Assembly: GCA_900550105.1 (NCBI GenBank)
Contig: URQW01000004.1
Location: 1 to 64,000 of the forward strand
Source of the DNA: an uncultured Pelosinus sp.
GTDB lineage: Bacteria > Bacillota > Negativicutes > UMGS1260
DNA length: 64,000 bases
Reading direction: 5' to 3'
A program made the position numbers and the translations under genes. Positions 1-9,287 of this stretch are shown here, one piece after another (positions within the stretch are counted from its first letter, which is position 1; each line of letters starts with the position of its first letter). The notes under the pieces were generated by a model. That model was not told the origin of the DNA. It saw only the letters and a program-made list of their open reading frames with translations, and ran no database searches.

Positions 1-3
1 CAA

Positions 4-19
4 TTTTTTTTTTTTTTTT
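4..19. repeat. 16-T homopolymer tract inside fliS
   Basis: Sixteen consecutive T on the plus strand (A in the fliS sense strand) lie 3 nt from the window edge and supply the stop codon that truncates fliS. Such tracts can be slippage hot spots, but a tract at a sequence edge is also a common assembly or scaffolding artefact. Confidence 0.9.
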
Positions 20-233
20 AGCTCATATCTGTTGTGATCATTAACTCATGGACGATATCTTGGGCTCGCATATTACTTTTATGAGCTTTTTCTAAGTCTT
101 TACTTTCTATCGCTTGAATGCTTTCATTGACAAAGCGAATCGCACCATTATAGAGCATCAGAGTCAGCTCTTCCGGCGACGCCGTCATGATTTGCTGTTG
201 TTTATAAACATTCGCCATATTAGCTGCATTCAT
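18..233 (-). CDS. fliS: FliS flagellin chaperone, C-terminally truncated
   Basis: FliS binds the C-terminus of flagellin in the cytoplasm and prevents premature polymerisation. The N-terminal half is clear: residues TASPEELTLMLYNGAIRF are the FliS signature. The reading frame stops after 71 residues, whereas family members are about 125-130 residues. The break falls exactly where a 16-T run (4-19) starts on the plus strand, so the stop codon TAA is made by the homopolymer. The ATG at 233 is preferred over an upstream TTG because AGGAGG lies 8 nt before it. It is the last gene of the flagellar run, 21 nt after fliD. The truncation may be a contig-end artefact, a real pseudogene or a slippage site. 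Confidence 0.85.
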   Translation of the reverse strand: MNAANMANVYKQQQIMTASPEELTLMLYNGAIRFVNESIQAIESKDLEKAHKSNMRAQDIVHELMITTDMS

Positions 234-254
234 GGCCAAGTCCTCCTATTTTTC

Positions 255-2444
255 TTAACTTCCTAGCAGCGATGACAATTGACTTGTCTGCTGATTCAGT
301 TTTGCCAAGGCAGTTTCCATATTGCTGTATTTTGTATAATAATCCTGTTCTTTCGTTTGCAGTTTCTTAAACATATCTGATAACTGCTTTGTATAATCTT
401 TCGCCTGTTTACCAAGAACACTTGTCGTGTCGCTGGTTGTCGACGCAGTAGTTCCCGCCTCGCTGGCAATATTATCCGTTGCGGTTTTCAAGAGATCATT
501 CAGCCTAACGGCAATGCCATCCTTCGATGAATCAGCGCCGTCGGTACCAAAGACCTTATATACTGCTTCCGGATCGCTTTGCAGCGCTGCCCTTAGGGCA
601 TTTTCATCGAGATAAAGTTTCCCATTTTCCGTCCAGTCAGAGCTTGTAGAAATGCCTAAACTGGTAGCGCTTTTATAGTTTCCATCAATCCCTGATACCG
701 CGCTGGAAAAAGCATTACGCATAGAATCTCGTAAAGTTTGCAAAATAGAATCATTGTGAAGCAGTCCAGTCTTAGCCTTTGTTGTCCATAAAGAAATATC
801 ATTATCTTTCATGGCTGATTTCTGGTCATCTGTTAATGGCAGATAGTTACGGTCGTAAGCTTCTGTTACCTTTGTCGTAACCGTTGACAACAGCGCATTA
901 TAATCACTAATAAAAGTCTTAACGCTATTGACAATTTTGTCAATATCATTTGCCACAGTAATGTTCGAAGTACCTGTTCCCTGCAGATTATAAGTAATGC
1001 CAGCAATCGTAAACTTATTAGAAGCCTGCGTCATGGTCATGCCATCAAGTTTAAAGGTTGCATCCTGACCTTGCTGATTCATTAGCGACAATTGATTATT
1101 CAAGAAACTTGTCGCAGTTGCATCACTATCCGACAAATCAAGTTGGACACCGCTTTGAGCCGCTTTCAAAGTAAAACGACCATGTTCAAAGCTAGCTACA
1201 GCTAACTGCTTACCATTGGCGTCAGTTAAAGCATTAATATTATTAATTAAATCATCCATGCCATCTTTAGTTGGATCGGACATATCTACGGTAACTGATT
1301 TTGTTGTTGTGCCATCAGAAATCCGCATCGTAAAGGGGGCTGAAATTGTCATCCCCAGCGAAGTGTTAAGCGCAGCGGTCTGATCAAAGAATACCGAAGC
1401 CGTACTCGTTACACCAGTAGAATTAATTGGCGTTGCTGTGGAAACGCCTAGCTGCAGTTGATTATTCATGAAGTCAATGGCTGCCGAATCGCTGCCAGTC
1501 AAATCAATATTCTGTCCTGCAGCCGCCTTTAGTGATACTTTACCATCAGCACCAATCGAAGCATAGGCAAGTTGATTCCCTGAACTGTCTTTCATGGCAT
1601 TAATACTTGTTACAACATCGTTCATGTTTGTTGTTGCTGTATCAATGGCAATCGTTTTCTGCACTCCATCAACGGTCATTTTCAAGTTAAAACTACCAGC
1701 CAAACCAACAAATTGCCCCGCCAAAGGATTTGAATCATTAACCCCAATATAACTAGCACTGCTTGTTCCACCATTAGTAACAGTAGAAAGCGCACTAAGT
1801 TTTAAGTTATCCTTAATAAAGCTCAAGCCGCTACTGCTACTACCGGTAAAATCAATTTTAGCAGCAGTGCCAGTTGCTGAAGTATATAGGAAAAACCGAT
1901 CTTGGTTTGTGTCATAAGTAGCGGTAACGCCCACATTGGCTTTATTAATCGCACTCACTAGGTCATTGATGCTTTGCGAAGAATTAACTTTAATTTCTGT
2001 ACCATTAATCGTAAAATCCACGGTACCATTAATACCAAACTGACTAGCCAGAGTTGTCTTATCTGTCCCTGTCGTAATCTTATCACTACTACTTTGCGTA
2101 GCACCGCTAGCAAGGCGACTGACTGAAATTGTATGATTTACATTAACAGCATCACTATTAGCGGTAACTGATACAGCGTTTGTATTCGTAGCTGTAACAG
2201 TTTTTGCATCTAACGTATTTTTCATATTAAAATTAAAAACATTCTTACTGCGAAAATCACTAAGACTTGTATACATTGTATAATAATCGCTTTTTTTCCA
2301 TTCCAGAAGAGTTTCCTTCTGTTGCAGCGAATCATAAGGCTTTTTGGCTGCGTTCATTAACTGTTGAACCATAGAATCAACGTCAATCCCAGATCCGCTG
2401 AGTCCAAAAGTTCGCGTTACGCCACTACTAAACATATCCGACAT
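255..2444 (-). CDS. fliD: FliD flagellar filament cap protein
   Basis: FliD (hook-associated protein 2) forms the cap at the filament tip under which flagellin polymerises. The N-terminus has the family pattern TFGLSGSGIDVDSMVQQLM, and the C-terminal 200 residues hold the FliD_C region with terminal heptad-like helices (KQLSDMFKKLQTKEQDYY). At 729 residues it is much longer than the usual 450-500. The extra length is in the middle, where a flagellin-IN-like module of about 100-140 residues occurs about three times, each ending in a form of SFIKDNLKL, DFMNNQLQLG or SFLNNQLSLM. GGAGGGG precedes the ATG. It lies between flaG and fliS in the usual Bacillota order. Confidence 0.97.
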   Translation of the reverse strand: MSDMFSSGVTRTFGLSGSGIDVDSMVQQLMNAAKKPYDSLQQKETLLEWKKSDYYTMYTSLSDFRSKNVFNFNMKNTLDAKTVTATNTNAVSVTANSDAVNVNHTISVSRLASGATQSSSDKITTGTDKTTLASQFGINGTVDFTINGTEIKVNSSQSINDLVSAINKANVGVTATYDTNQDRFFLYTSATGTAAKIDFTGSSSSGLSFIKDNLKLSALSTVTNGGTSSASYIGVNDSNPLAGQFVGLAGSFNLKMTVDGVQKTIAIDTATTNMNDVVTSINAMKDSSGNQLAYASIGADGKVSLKAAAGQNIDLTGSDSAAIDFMNNQLQLGVSTATPINSTGVTSTASVFFDQTAALNTSLGMTISAPFTMRISDGTTTKSVTVDMSDPTKDGMDDLINNINALTDANGKQLAVASFEHGRFTLKAAQSGVQLDLSDSDATATSFLNNQLSLMNQQGQDATFKLDGMTMTQASNKFTIAGITYNLQGTGTSNITVANDIDKIVNSVKTFISDYNALLSTVTTKVTEAYDRNYLPLTDDQKSAMKDNDISLWTTKAKTGLLHNDSILQTLRDSMRNAFSSAVSGIDGNYKSATSLGISTSSDWTENGKLYLDENALRAALQSDPEAVYKVFGTDGADSSKDGIAVRLNDLLKTATDNIASEAGTTASTTSDTTSVLGKQAKDYTKQLSDMFKKLQTKEQDYYTKYSNMETALAKLNQQTSQLSSLLGS

Positions 2445-2480
2445 AAAAACCCCTCCTTGTTCCCTTCTTTTCCTACTTAA

Positions 2481-2948
2481 CTAAACTTTTTTGTCGAGAA
2501 GCGATCCAACAAAATCACGAATCCGAGCAATCGTATCGAGTAATTCCTTAGGCGGTGCTTCCCTCAGGACTTTATGAGTTTTATTGTCTACAACTTGCAC
2601 CATCAATTCTTGCATTTTATTATGTAGTACAAAGCGAATATTTGTATTCATCGACTCCATAAAATCATTCAAGCCATCGGCAATCTGCTCTACATCTTTT
2701 TTCGTAAGATCTTTTTTCCCCTGAACTAACGTAGCCTGATCCTGCGCATTTGCAGTATTACCCGCATTATTATTTGGATTGTTCAAACTAGAAGATGCAT
2801 CTGATGACACAACTATCGAGTTGGCAGTACCACTAGCCGTATCGAGAGCGCTACCTAACGCCGTCGCTGCATCCTGCTGCGTGGGCGTAGACCTGAGCGG
2901 CGTTACGGCCGCTGAAAATGTATAATCTGGAATCGATTTAATATCCAC
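2481..2948 (-). CDS. flaG: FlaG family flagellar protein
   Basis: FlaG is a small protein of unsettled function, usually encoded just upstream of fliD and linked to filament length. The C-terminal 80 residues carry the family signature, including NTNIRFVLHNKMQELMVQVV followed by a conserved I-R-D-F-x-x-x-L end. The first 70 residues are low-complexity and rich in A, S, T and N. The start is a GTG with GGAGG 8 nt upstream. It sits 36 nt before fliD, and csrA is immediately upstream. Confidence 0.93.
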   Translation of the reverse strand: MDIKSIPDYTFSAAVTPLRSTPTQQDAATALGSALDTASGTANSIVVSSDASSSLNNPNNNAGNTANAQDQATLVQGKKDLTKKDVEQIADGLNDFMESMNTNIRFVLHNKMQELMVQVVDNKTHKVLREAPPKELLDTIARIRDFVGSLLDKKV

Positions 2949-2984
2949 TGTAAAAGCCTCCTTGCTTTACTGTAATATTTTCAA

Positions 2985-3221
2985 TTATTTTTTTGTGGGA
3001 TTCATATTTTTCAAGAAACTCATCGTTTTCTGATCGGCAGGAATCACGGCTTGTTTGTTTTCTGCGACAATGGCATCATAAATCTCACCGCGATAAATTT
3101 TTATATCACGAGGCGCCTCAATTCCCAATCGAATATTATCGCCTTTGATATCAACAATTGTAACAACGATATTATCACCAATGACTAATCGTTCACCAAT
3201 TTTACGCGTGAGGGCAAGCAT
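2985..3221 (-). CDS. csrA: CsrA post-transcriptional regulator
   Basis: CsrA is a dimeric RNA-binding protein that binds GGA motifs in leaders, in Bacillota classically that of flagellin mRNA. The sequence begins MLALTRKIGERLVIGDNIVV and keeps the RLGIEAPRDIKIYRGEIYDAI stretch with the RNA-contacting residues. It is 78 residues long, and the last 15 form a divergent tail. Its ATG lies 2 nt after the fliW stop codon with a GTAAGG abutting the start, which suggests translational coupling to fliW. FliW antagonises CsrA in the known partner switch, which fits their adjacency. Confidence 0.97.
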   Translation of the reverse strand: MLALTRKIGERLVIGDNIVVTIVDIKGDNIRLGIEAPRDIKIYRGEIYDAIVAENKQAVIPADQKTMSFLKNMNPTKK

Positions 3222-3223
3222 CC

Positions 3224-3685
3224 TTACTTCGCCCCTTCCGCATTTTGTTTTTCAAATCCCATAGGAAACAAGCGATGCTTCGTTGTGTAAGCGCTTTTTT
3301 CCAAAACAACCTGCATGGCTTTCCGCGTCTTGCTGTTAATCACCACAGGAGCCAGCAAATTAGCGGTCATTTCCTCAGGATTTTCTGGAATATTTACGAT
3401 ATTGACAATGTGGGGTAAATTTTCTTCATTGATACTTAGTTCTTCTTTAACTTCGTCTGGTAAGGCAAATTCATAATTAGAAAAAAATGGAAAAGGGATT
3501 ACTACTACAAAAGTTAGATTCGGTTCCAACAGAGACTGCAAAAAAGAAAAGGGATTATCCTCTTCGCAAGGAATAATGGCAAAATCTCTTTCCTCTAAAA
3601 ATCCCGGTAACCCATAAGAAAAGGTAATAATCATATCTTCGGAAACTTCAACTTCGCCAAAGCGGACTGACTGTACTTTGATCAC
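3224..3685 (-). CDS. fliW: FliW flagellar assembly factor, CsrA antagonist
   Basis: FliW binds either flagellin or CsrA and so couples flagellin secretion to flagellin translation. At 153 residues it has normal length. It shows the typical FGEVEV start, the FSYGLPGFLEERDFAII segment and a late NLLAPVVINSKTRKAMQVVL stretch. It uses a GTG start (MIKVQS) with GAGGTG upstream. It is packed between the DUF6470 gene and csrA in the standard Bacillota order. Confidence 0.97.
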   Translation of the reverse strand: MIKVQSVRFGEVEVSEDMIITFSYGLPGFLEERDFAIIPCEEDNPFSFLQSLLEPNLTFVVVIPFPFFSNYEFALPDEVKEELSINEENLPHIVNIVNIPENPEEMTANLLAPVVINSKTRKAMQVVLEKSAYTTKHRLFPMGFEKQNAEGAK

Positions 3686-3704
3686 GCAAACACCTCGCTA
3701 CTTC

Positions 3705-4271
3705 TTATGCCTCTATATTAACACGATTCGACTGATTCGTAACGCGAAAATGCACCTCGGGATATTGCAACATTGTGAGTCCCACCGTTCCTCGTTCTAG
3801 CTGCCCTGTAGCCGTCCCATTATTAAAACGAATATGGAGCTTACCTTGTTGCACCTGTGTTTTTACATCATGAGTTACAACTTTTATGGTTGGCGACGGT
3901 ACATAGGCAATATTTACGTCCGAGTCTTTTCCTCGAATCGCTTGACTTGCTAAAGCAGCCAAAGGCTTGCCGTGATCTTCAATTCTCGCCAGCATCGCTC
4001 CCTCATGAGCAATTTTCCCCGCCCAGTTTTGTAAAGCTTCCATACCTTTTCTGGCATTATCACGATCAAAATCCTTATTATTTTTAAATCCTCTAGCATA
4101 ATTGCTAGGATAATTATCAATAAAGACTTCAGCCGCCGGTGATTCCATTTGAATACTCAAGGGCTCTGATGAAATTTGCATGGATAAATCAGTTGTTTTG
4201 AGCCGCATAAAGGGGTCTTTGATATCAAGGCGGGCTTTCACATTTTGTTGGGTGATTTCCACTTGTACCAT
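3705..4271 (-). CDS. DUF6470 family (YviE-like) flagellar operon protein
   Basis: This 188-residue protein occupies the position of B. subtilis yviE between flgL and fliW, and its sequence fits that family. The N-terminus has a repeated MQISSEPLSIQMESPAAEVF pattern, and the rest is predicted mostly beta with KVVTHDVKTQVQQGKLHIRF near the C-terminus. It has no signal peptide or membrane segment. The function of the family is unknown; assignment rests on gene order and the N-terminal motif. The ATG is preceded by GAGGTGA. Confidence 0.82.
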   Translation of the reverse strand: MVQVEITQQNVKARLDIKDPFMRLKTTDLSMQISSEPLSIQMESPAAEVFIDNYPSNYARGFKNNKDFDRDNARKGMEALQNWAGKIAHEGAMLARIEDHGKPLAALASQAIRGKDSDVNIAYVPSPTIKVVTHDVKTQVQQGKLHIRFNNGTATGQLERGTVGLTMLQYPEVHFRVTNQSNRVNIEA

Positions 4272-4290
4272 TGATGATCACCTCATTTCA

Positions 4291-6264
4291 TCAGCTCAAG
4301 AAATCAATAAGGGATTTTTGCATCATTTTCGCACCTATAGCCAGCGCACTGCGATAGACATTTTGAGCCGTATTAAAGTCCGTAATAGCCTGTGGCACAT
4401 TTAAATCTTCAGCACCAGCCACATCGCTTTGAATTACTGTATTTTGATTTTGCAGTATATTGGCTGCCATTTGATATGTAGCCATTCGCGTGCCTATATT
4501 CGTCTGCGCCTGGAGCTGCCTAGTATGAATATCATCTACCTGCTGTGTTGCCACTTGTGATAGCCAGGTAACATCAGGGCCAGTTCCTTGTGGTAAAGTA
4601 AAAGAATACGTATCGCCACCAATGGTTTTAGCCGTTGTTCCGCCTGCCGTTTGATTCGACACTTTCAAATGAACACCATTTGGCAACGTAAAATCAGTAA
4701 TATTGCCACTGCGTTTCACGACAGGCGTTGCTGAACCCGTGATGACGAACTTATCATTTTCTTTCGTATCCTTGCTTGCCGGAATCCTCACTACCTCTCC
4801 TGTGGGCAACGTAATAACCGACGTATAATTCGAATACCCAGAATCTGTATTTTTCGTAAGTTCATAACTGACATTAACACCGCTTACTGGTGTAGGGGGC
4901 GGTCCGCCCATAGTCACGGTAACACCAGTAATCAAACCATTCGTAGCATCAACACCGCCTGGATTGACTGTAATATCAAAAGAATTCGAACCATCGCCTG
5001 TGACGCTAGGCATGGGCCCAGATATATTTCCGGCATAAACACCATAATTACTTAAATGTGTCCATGATGCTCCATTATCAATCGAATAAGATGCATCGGT
5101 AATATTACCGCTACTATCAACACTATTCGCCTTCAACGTATATTTCGTACTGCCAGAACCGTTGTAAGTTCCTGCAATTTCCGCTACACCACTACTGCCA
5201 TTCGATGGTGCAATATTAAACGCAGTTTGCGGTACACGAAAAGAGTAAACATCAGCATGAACCCCTGTTGCATCGACATTGATAGTGGGAGGAACGGCAG
5301 CATCTGTATAATAAGGCTTATTTTGGATACTGTTCGTAATATTAAAACTAACGCCATTAGTTAAGCTAACAATCGACGCATTCGTACTAGTGGTAGAATC
5401 TACGGTAGCACTGGTCCAAGTAACACCACCATCCATAGAATAAGATGCTTTTGTCACTTGACCTGTCGTCGGCGAAACCGCGCCATGGTCAACTTCGTCA
5501 ATCCGCACCGAAAAGTTTTGATAGCCACTGCCAGTATAAGCGCCGCCTACGGTACCAATGCCACCTCTAGAATTTGTTTGGCTGACAGCATTCGTTTTCT
5601 TTAATTCATTTTTTATGTCTAGAAGCTGATTTAACACCTGCATAGTCTTCTTGCCATACACCGTATCAACTGGCCCAAAAGCATCTATCCCCGTAATATT
5701 AACACTATCCTCAGCCGGATTTGCCGCCCCTGACTGAATGGCCATCGACATTTTATCAGTATCACCGCTATAAAGAACGACTTCCCGCGTCAAATCCGAG
5801 TTGGGGTCTTTAATTGTTGTTCGCGTAAAGGGCTGAGTCGAATCATTCTGTCCGCCGAAAAGATATCGTGCACCAATCTTGGTGTTACCAAGCTGAACCA
5901 CTTGATTAATCATACCATCAATCTGAGCGCCAATCGTGTTTAAAGCATCCGTGGTTTTTGTATTATCAGCACTGACGACGAGCTCTTTCGTCTTAATCAT
6001 AATAGAGCTTAAATCCGACATCACATTATCAGTATTTTCCATCCACGACTGCGCGGTACTTAAATTGCTTTGAAACTGCTCATTTTGTACTTGATTAGAA
6101 GTATAGTGCAGATCGCGAACCGTATTCACTGGATCATCAGACGGTCGGTGTATTGCTTTGCCATCAGCTAGTTGCTGCTGCAATGTATTTTCTTTTTCCA
6201 GGGACTTATTTAAGCTGCGCAAAAAGTTATAACTCATCATATTACTTGCAATACGCAAATTCAT
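4291..6264 (-). CDS. flgL: FlgL hook-filament junction protein, enlarged
   Basis: FlgL (HAP3) joins the hook to the filament. The N-terminal flagellin-like helix (MNLRIASNMMSYNFLRSLNK) and the C-terminal helix (ITDFNTAQNVYRSALAIGAK) are well conserved. The protein is 657 residues against roughly 300 for a standard FlgL, with about 350 extra residues in the surface-exposed middle. Two copies of a module centred on YSMDGGVTW / YSIDNGASW are recognisable there, and related modules occur in the neighbouring FlgK. It lies 9 nt after flgK in the same operon. Confidence 0.96.
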   Translation of the reverse strand: MNLRIASNMMSYNFLRSLNKSLEKENTLQQQLADGKAIHRPSDDPVNTVRDLHYTSNQVQNEQFQSNLSTAQSWMENTDNVMSDLSSIMIKTKELVVSADNTKTTDALNTIGAQIDGMINQVVQLGNTKIGARYLFGGQNDSTQPFTRTTIKDPNSDLTREVVLYSGDTDKMSMAIQSGAANPAEDSVNITGIDAFGPVDTVYGKKTMQVLNQLLDIKNELKKTNAVSQTNSRGGIGTVGGAYTGSGYQNFSVRIDEVDHGAVSPTTGQVTKASYSMDGGVTWTSATVDSTTSTNASIVSLTNGVSFNITNSIQNKPYYTDAAVPPTINVDATGVHADVYSFRVPQTAFNIAPSNGSSGVAEIAGTYNGSGSTKYTLKANSVDSSGNITDASYSIDNGASWTHLSNYGVYAGNISGPMPSVTGDGSNSFDITVNPGGVDATNGLITGVTVTMGGPPPTPVSGVNVSYELTKNTDSGYSNYTSVITLPTGEVVRIPASKDTKENDKFVITGSATPVVKRSGNITDFTLPNGVHLKVSNQTAGGTTAKTIGGDTYSFTLPQGTGPDVTWLSQVATQQVDDIHTRQLQAQTNIGTRMATYQMAANILQNQNTVIQSDVAGAEDLNVPQAITDFNTAQNVYRSALAIGAKMMQKSLIDFLS

Positions 6265-6273
6265 TCACCTCAT

Positions 6274-8430
6274 TTATCGGCCAACCATACCTGTGCCGTT
6301 AATCAGTTTTTCAAGCATTTCATCCATTGTGGTTAGTACGCGCGCTGCGGCACTGTAACCCTTTTGGAAGGTAATCATATTGGTCATTTCTTCATCCATA
6401 TTCACACCTGATACGGACTGGCGAGAATTTTCCACCTGATCAACGAGCGTCTGCTGATTTTGCGTCAGCCGATTGGCATTTTGCCGCTGTACACCGAGTG
6501 CACCGATCGCTGCTGAATAGTAAGCATCTAACGATGCATTATTTAAGGTACTACTCGTATCCGTTTTCAGCCGTTTAGCCAAATTATTAGCATTGTCGCC
6601 GCTAGCCACATTGCCTTTCGATAAACTAATCGAATATTGATCTGTCGCTTTATTATTCGTACTTGTAGCAATCGAAAACTTTAAAGCAACTCCATTAATT
6701 GTCGGTAATGTAAAGGTGCCGTCTGTAGAAGCAGTCACAGGCGCTGAAGCCCATGTAGAACCACCATCTGTGGAATATTTAATTTTTAAAATTTGACCGC
6801 CCGTTGTTATAGATGTTGCTGAGGAGTCATAAGCTTGAACCACCACATTCGTTGCCGTATCACCATTCGTATAGGCGCCCGTAGCGGAATAAATTTTCAT
6901 ATCGCCGCCAATCGAATTGCTTTTCGTCGCCGTCAGCGTACTTGCGGCGCTATTCTTATTTAACGTAAAAGTATACGAATCGCCACTGTTAGCACTGGCC
7001 GCATCAAAATTCAAAGTAACGGTAAGACCTGTCGTCGTAGTGGCAGTCGCGGGATCTATATTGACAGGAAAGGTATAGGTATTCGTTCCGCTCGAAGGTA
7101 AAGCCGCCGAAACATTCCCCCAGGTCGTACCGCCGTCGGTTGATGTACTATACACAACATTCCCCGAAGAATCTTTGGCGATCTTAACCATGGTTGCTGT
7201 ATCGCCCTTCGTATAAGAACCACTGGCAAAGACAAGCGGCATAGCTGCTGTACCCGTATTGTTCCGGTCGGCAATCACACCAAGGCTGGCGCCAGCTGTC
7301 TTTGCCGCAATTTTACTAACTCCGCTGGAGTAAAGCACGGGATTCACCGCTAAAGTGTCAAGCCACTGTTCTTTCACATACTGACCCGATACAGGATTTG
7401 TTTTATAATCTTGATTCGACTGACCAAAAAAATTGTTACCTGTCGTATTATCGGAACCATAGCCGCTGCGATGCACTTCATTAAAATCTGTAAGCAAAAA
7501 CTGGCTCATCGCGCTTAGATTATCAAGGTAGCCCTTAATCCCCGCCGGCGAAGAATCACGTGTTGATATAAGACCATACATTTCCCCATTAGAAAAAGTG
7601 ATTGGCGTATAATGACCATCATTGAGAACAACCTGGTCCACTTCATAACCATAATCGCCATCAACAGCCTTTTTAGTGGAAAGGGTTTGATAGCTCGTGG
7701 CACTCACAAGTGTTGTCGTGCCAAACTGGACAACATAACGCCCATTTTTATCTTCATTGACCGAAACATTGCCCAAGGTAGATAAATTATCAATGAGTAA
7801 ATCACGCTTATCCCGCAGATCATTCGCATGATCCGTGCCGCTAGCCTCTGTAATGCTAATTTGACGGTTCAAATCACTGATTTGCGCCGCATATTGGTTA
7901 ATCGTGCCCACTCGTGCGTTAATCGTATCATTAATATCAGATACCATATTTTGTAACTGTTGGGCGCTTGTTTTAATAGCGCTAACGATCTCGGCGCCGC
8001 GTTCTCGAACTGTCGTACGAGTTGCTTCATCGGAGGCGTTAGTCGAAAGCGTTTGCCATGACTGCCAAAAATTATTTAAGACGGACTGAATACCAGTATC
8101 CGTCGGTTCGCCTAAAGCATTTTCCACTTTGCCTAACGTATTATACGTACTATTACTAGCGCTCAACGTCGAATTTTCTTTCCAATACTGCTGATCGATA
8201 AAGCTATCGCGCGCTCTGGTCACAGATGCCACATCAACGCCTGTCCCAAGCTGATAACTACCACTTTGACCAATAATCGTCTGAGGGGTTGTCGACACTA
8301 GATTGGCTCTCTGGCGAGAGTAGCCTTCTGTACTGGCATTTGCCACATTATGGCCTACTGTATTAATAGCGGCCTGCTGTGCGTAAAGACCACTAGCTAC
8401 TGCATTTAAAGCACCGAAGGTTGATAACAT
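6274..8430 (-). CDS. flgK: FlgK hook-filament junction protein, enlarged
   Basis: FlgK (HAP1) is the first hook-associated protein at the hook-filament junction. The N-terminus shows the family pattern (GLYAQQAAINTVGHNVANAS-TEGYSRQ), and the C-terminal helix includes SGVNMDEEMTNMITFQKGYS. At 718 residues it is longer than the usual 450-550. The additional central region contains two related blocks beginning GSYTKGDTAT and GAYTNGDTAT, each followed by a TDGGTTW / TDGGSTW motif. These resemble the insert in FlgL. The ATG follows GGAGTG, and flgN is 11 nt upstream. Confidence 0.97.
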   Translation of the reverse strand: MLSTFGALNAVASGLYAQQAAINTVGHNVANASTEGYSRQRANLVSTTPQTIIGQSGSYQLGTGVDVASVTRARDSFIDQQYWKENSTLSASNSTYNTLGKVENALGEPTDTGIQSVLNNFWQSWQTLSTNASDEATRTTVRERGAEIVSAIKTSAQQLQNMVSDINDTINARVGTINQYAAQISDLNRQISITEASGTDHANDLRDKRDLLIDNLSTLGNVSVNEDKNGRYVVQFGTTTLVSATSYQTLSTKKAVDGDYGYEVDQVVLNDGHYTPITFSNGEMYGLISTRDSSPAGIKGYLDNLSAMSQFLLTDFNEVHRSGYGSDNTTGNNFFGQSNQDYKTNPVSGQYVKEQWLDTLAVNPVLYSSGVSKIAAKTAGASLGVIADRNNTGTAAMPLVFASGSYTKGDTATMVKIAKDSSGNVVYSTSTDGGTTWGNVSAALPSSGTNTYTFPVNIDPATATTTTGLTVTLNFDAASANSGDSYTFTLNKNSAASTLTATKSNSIGGDMKIYSATGAYTNGDTATNVVVQAYDSSATSITTGGQILKIKYSTDGGSTWASAPVTASTDGTFTLPTINGVALKFSIATSTNNKATDQYSISLSKGNVASGDNANNLAKRLKTDTSSTLNNASLDAYYSAAIGALGVQRQNANRLTQNQQTLVDQVENSRQSVSGVNMDEEMTNMITFQKGYSAAARVLTTMDEMLEKLINGTGMVGR

Positions 8431-8441
8431 CTAATTCACTC

Positions 8442-8930
8442 CTATACTGATTGGTCGAGCAGCGATTTTCCCTGCTTGCCGCCCGGTCCCTGTATACTCG
8501 GTCCGTAGGTGGGGTTCACTGTCGTGCGCGCCATAATATTAATATTGAAATTAATCATCTGCATCGCTTGAGTTACGAGTTCCGTATTGAGCTGATTAAG
8601 TGGCACCAGTTCAGCCAAAAGCGTTTGAAAATTCGCTTCAAGCATTTCCAACTGCGCTCGTTGCTCTGGTTCGGCCAGTTCTTTTATATTACTCAATTTC
8701 TCGTTAGCGCCAACGCGCTCGGCAATTTGCCTTACTACTTTAGCTCGTTCTACTTCAAAGCGGTTAATCGCCAAAATATGTTTTTCCTCTTTTTGAATAA
8801 TCACGCCCAGATCTTTCACTTCATATTTGACAAGATGTTCTTTTTTCGCCTTGCCCAAAACTAGAAGTTCTTGATATAGTGCAAGGATTTCAGTTAGCAA
8901 ACGAATGAGTTCATCAAATAAAAATTTCAC
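8442..8930 (-). CDS. flgN: FlgN flagellar export chaperone
   Basis: FlgN is the cytoplasmic chaperone for FlgK and FlgL. The 162-residue protein is almost entirely helical with long charged stretches (KAKKEHLVKYEVKDL, EEKHILAINRFEVERAKVV) and has the C-terminal pattern NFNINIMARTTVNPTYGP found in many Bacillota FlgN proteins. It starts at GTG with GGGGAT upstream. Its position just before flgK supports the call. Confidence 0.9.
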   Translation of the reverse strand: MKFLFDELIRLLTEILALYQELLVLGKAKKEHLVKYEVKDLGVIIQKEEKHILAINRFEVERAKVVRQIAERVGANEKLSNIKELAEPEQRAQLEMLEANFQTLLAELVPLNQLNTELVTQAMQMINFNINIMARTTVNPTYGPSIQGPGGKQGKSLLDQSV

Positions 8931-8942
8931 AAAATCCCCCTC

Positions 8943-9242
8943 TTATCGTAAATAATCAACGACTTGGCGACCTAACATTTTTTCGGCGATCCCCCTGCCG
9001 CTCACTTGATAGGTACCGCTGTCAATTTGGGCAGAAAGTTCCGCCACTTTATCGTCGCGCACCTCTGTTGCCGCTTGAATTTTTTGCAAAACACGACCAA
9101 ATTCCTGGACCTGCGGCGATAAAACGACCTGGTCAGGATTTTGTTTAGTACTCGAAAAGGAAATACCTTTCGTCTTTTCTGTATTTTTTGAATTCTGGTA
9201 AATCTTAAGGGCATTTTGGATCTGGCTGCCAGATACAATCAT
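8943..9242 (-). CDS. flgM: FlgM anti-sigma-28 factor
   Basis: FlgM binds and holds the flagellar sigma factor until the hook is complete, then is exported. The 99-residue product has a disordered N-terminal half (QNSKNTEKTKGISFSS) and the conserved C-terminal half with DQVVLSPQVQEF and VAELSAQIDSGTYQVSGRGI, which is the sigma-binding region. The ATG at 9242 is preferred to upstream codons because GAGGTG lies 6 nt before it. A strong terminator separates it from the gene upstream, so flgM must have its own promoter or depend on readthrough. Confidence 0.93.
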   Translation of the reverse strand: MIVSGSQIQNALKIYQNSKNTEKTKGISFSSTKQNPDQVVLSPQVQEFGRVLQKIQAATEVRDDKVAELSAQIDSGTYQVSGRGIAEKMLGRQVVDYLR

Positions 9243-9287
9243 TGCCAACACCTCACACTTTTCATACTCTGCTTATTTATTGTATCG

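Noticed and set aside
8451..8864. 137-residue open frame antisense to flgN
   Set aside because: It is a shadow of the well-supported flgN coding frame, with no domain and no ribosome site.
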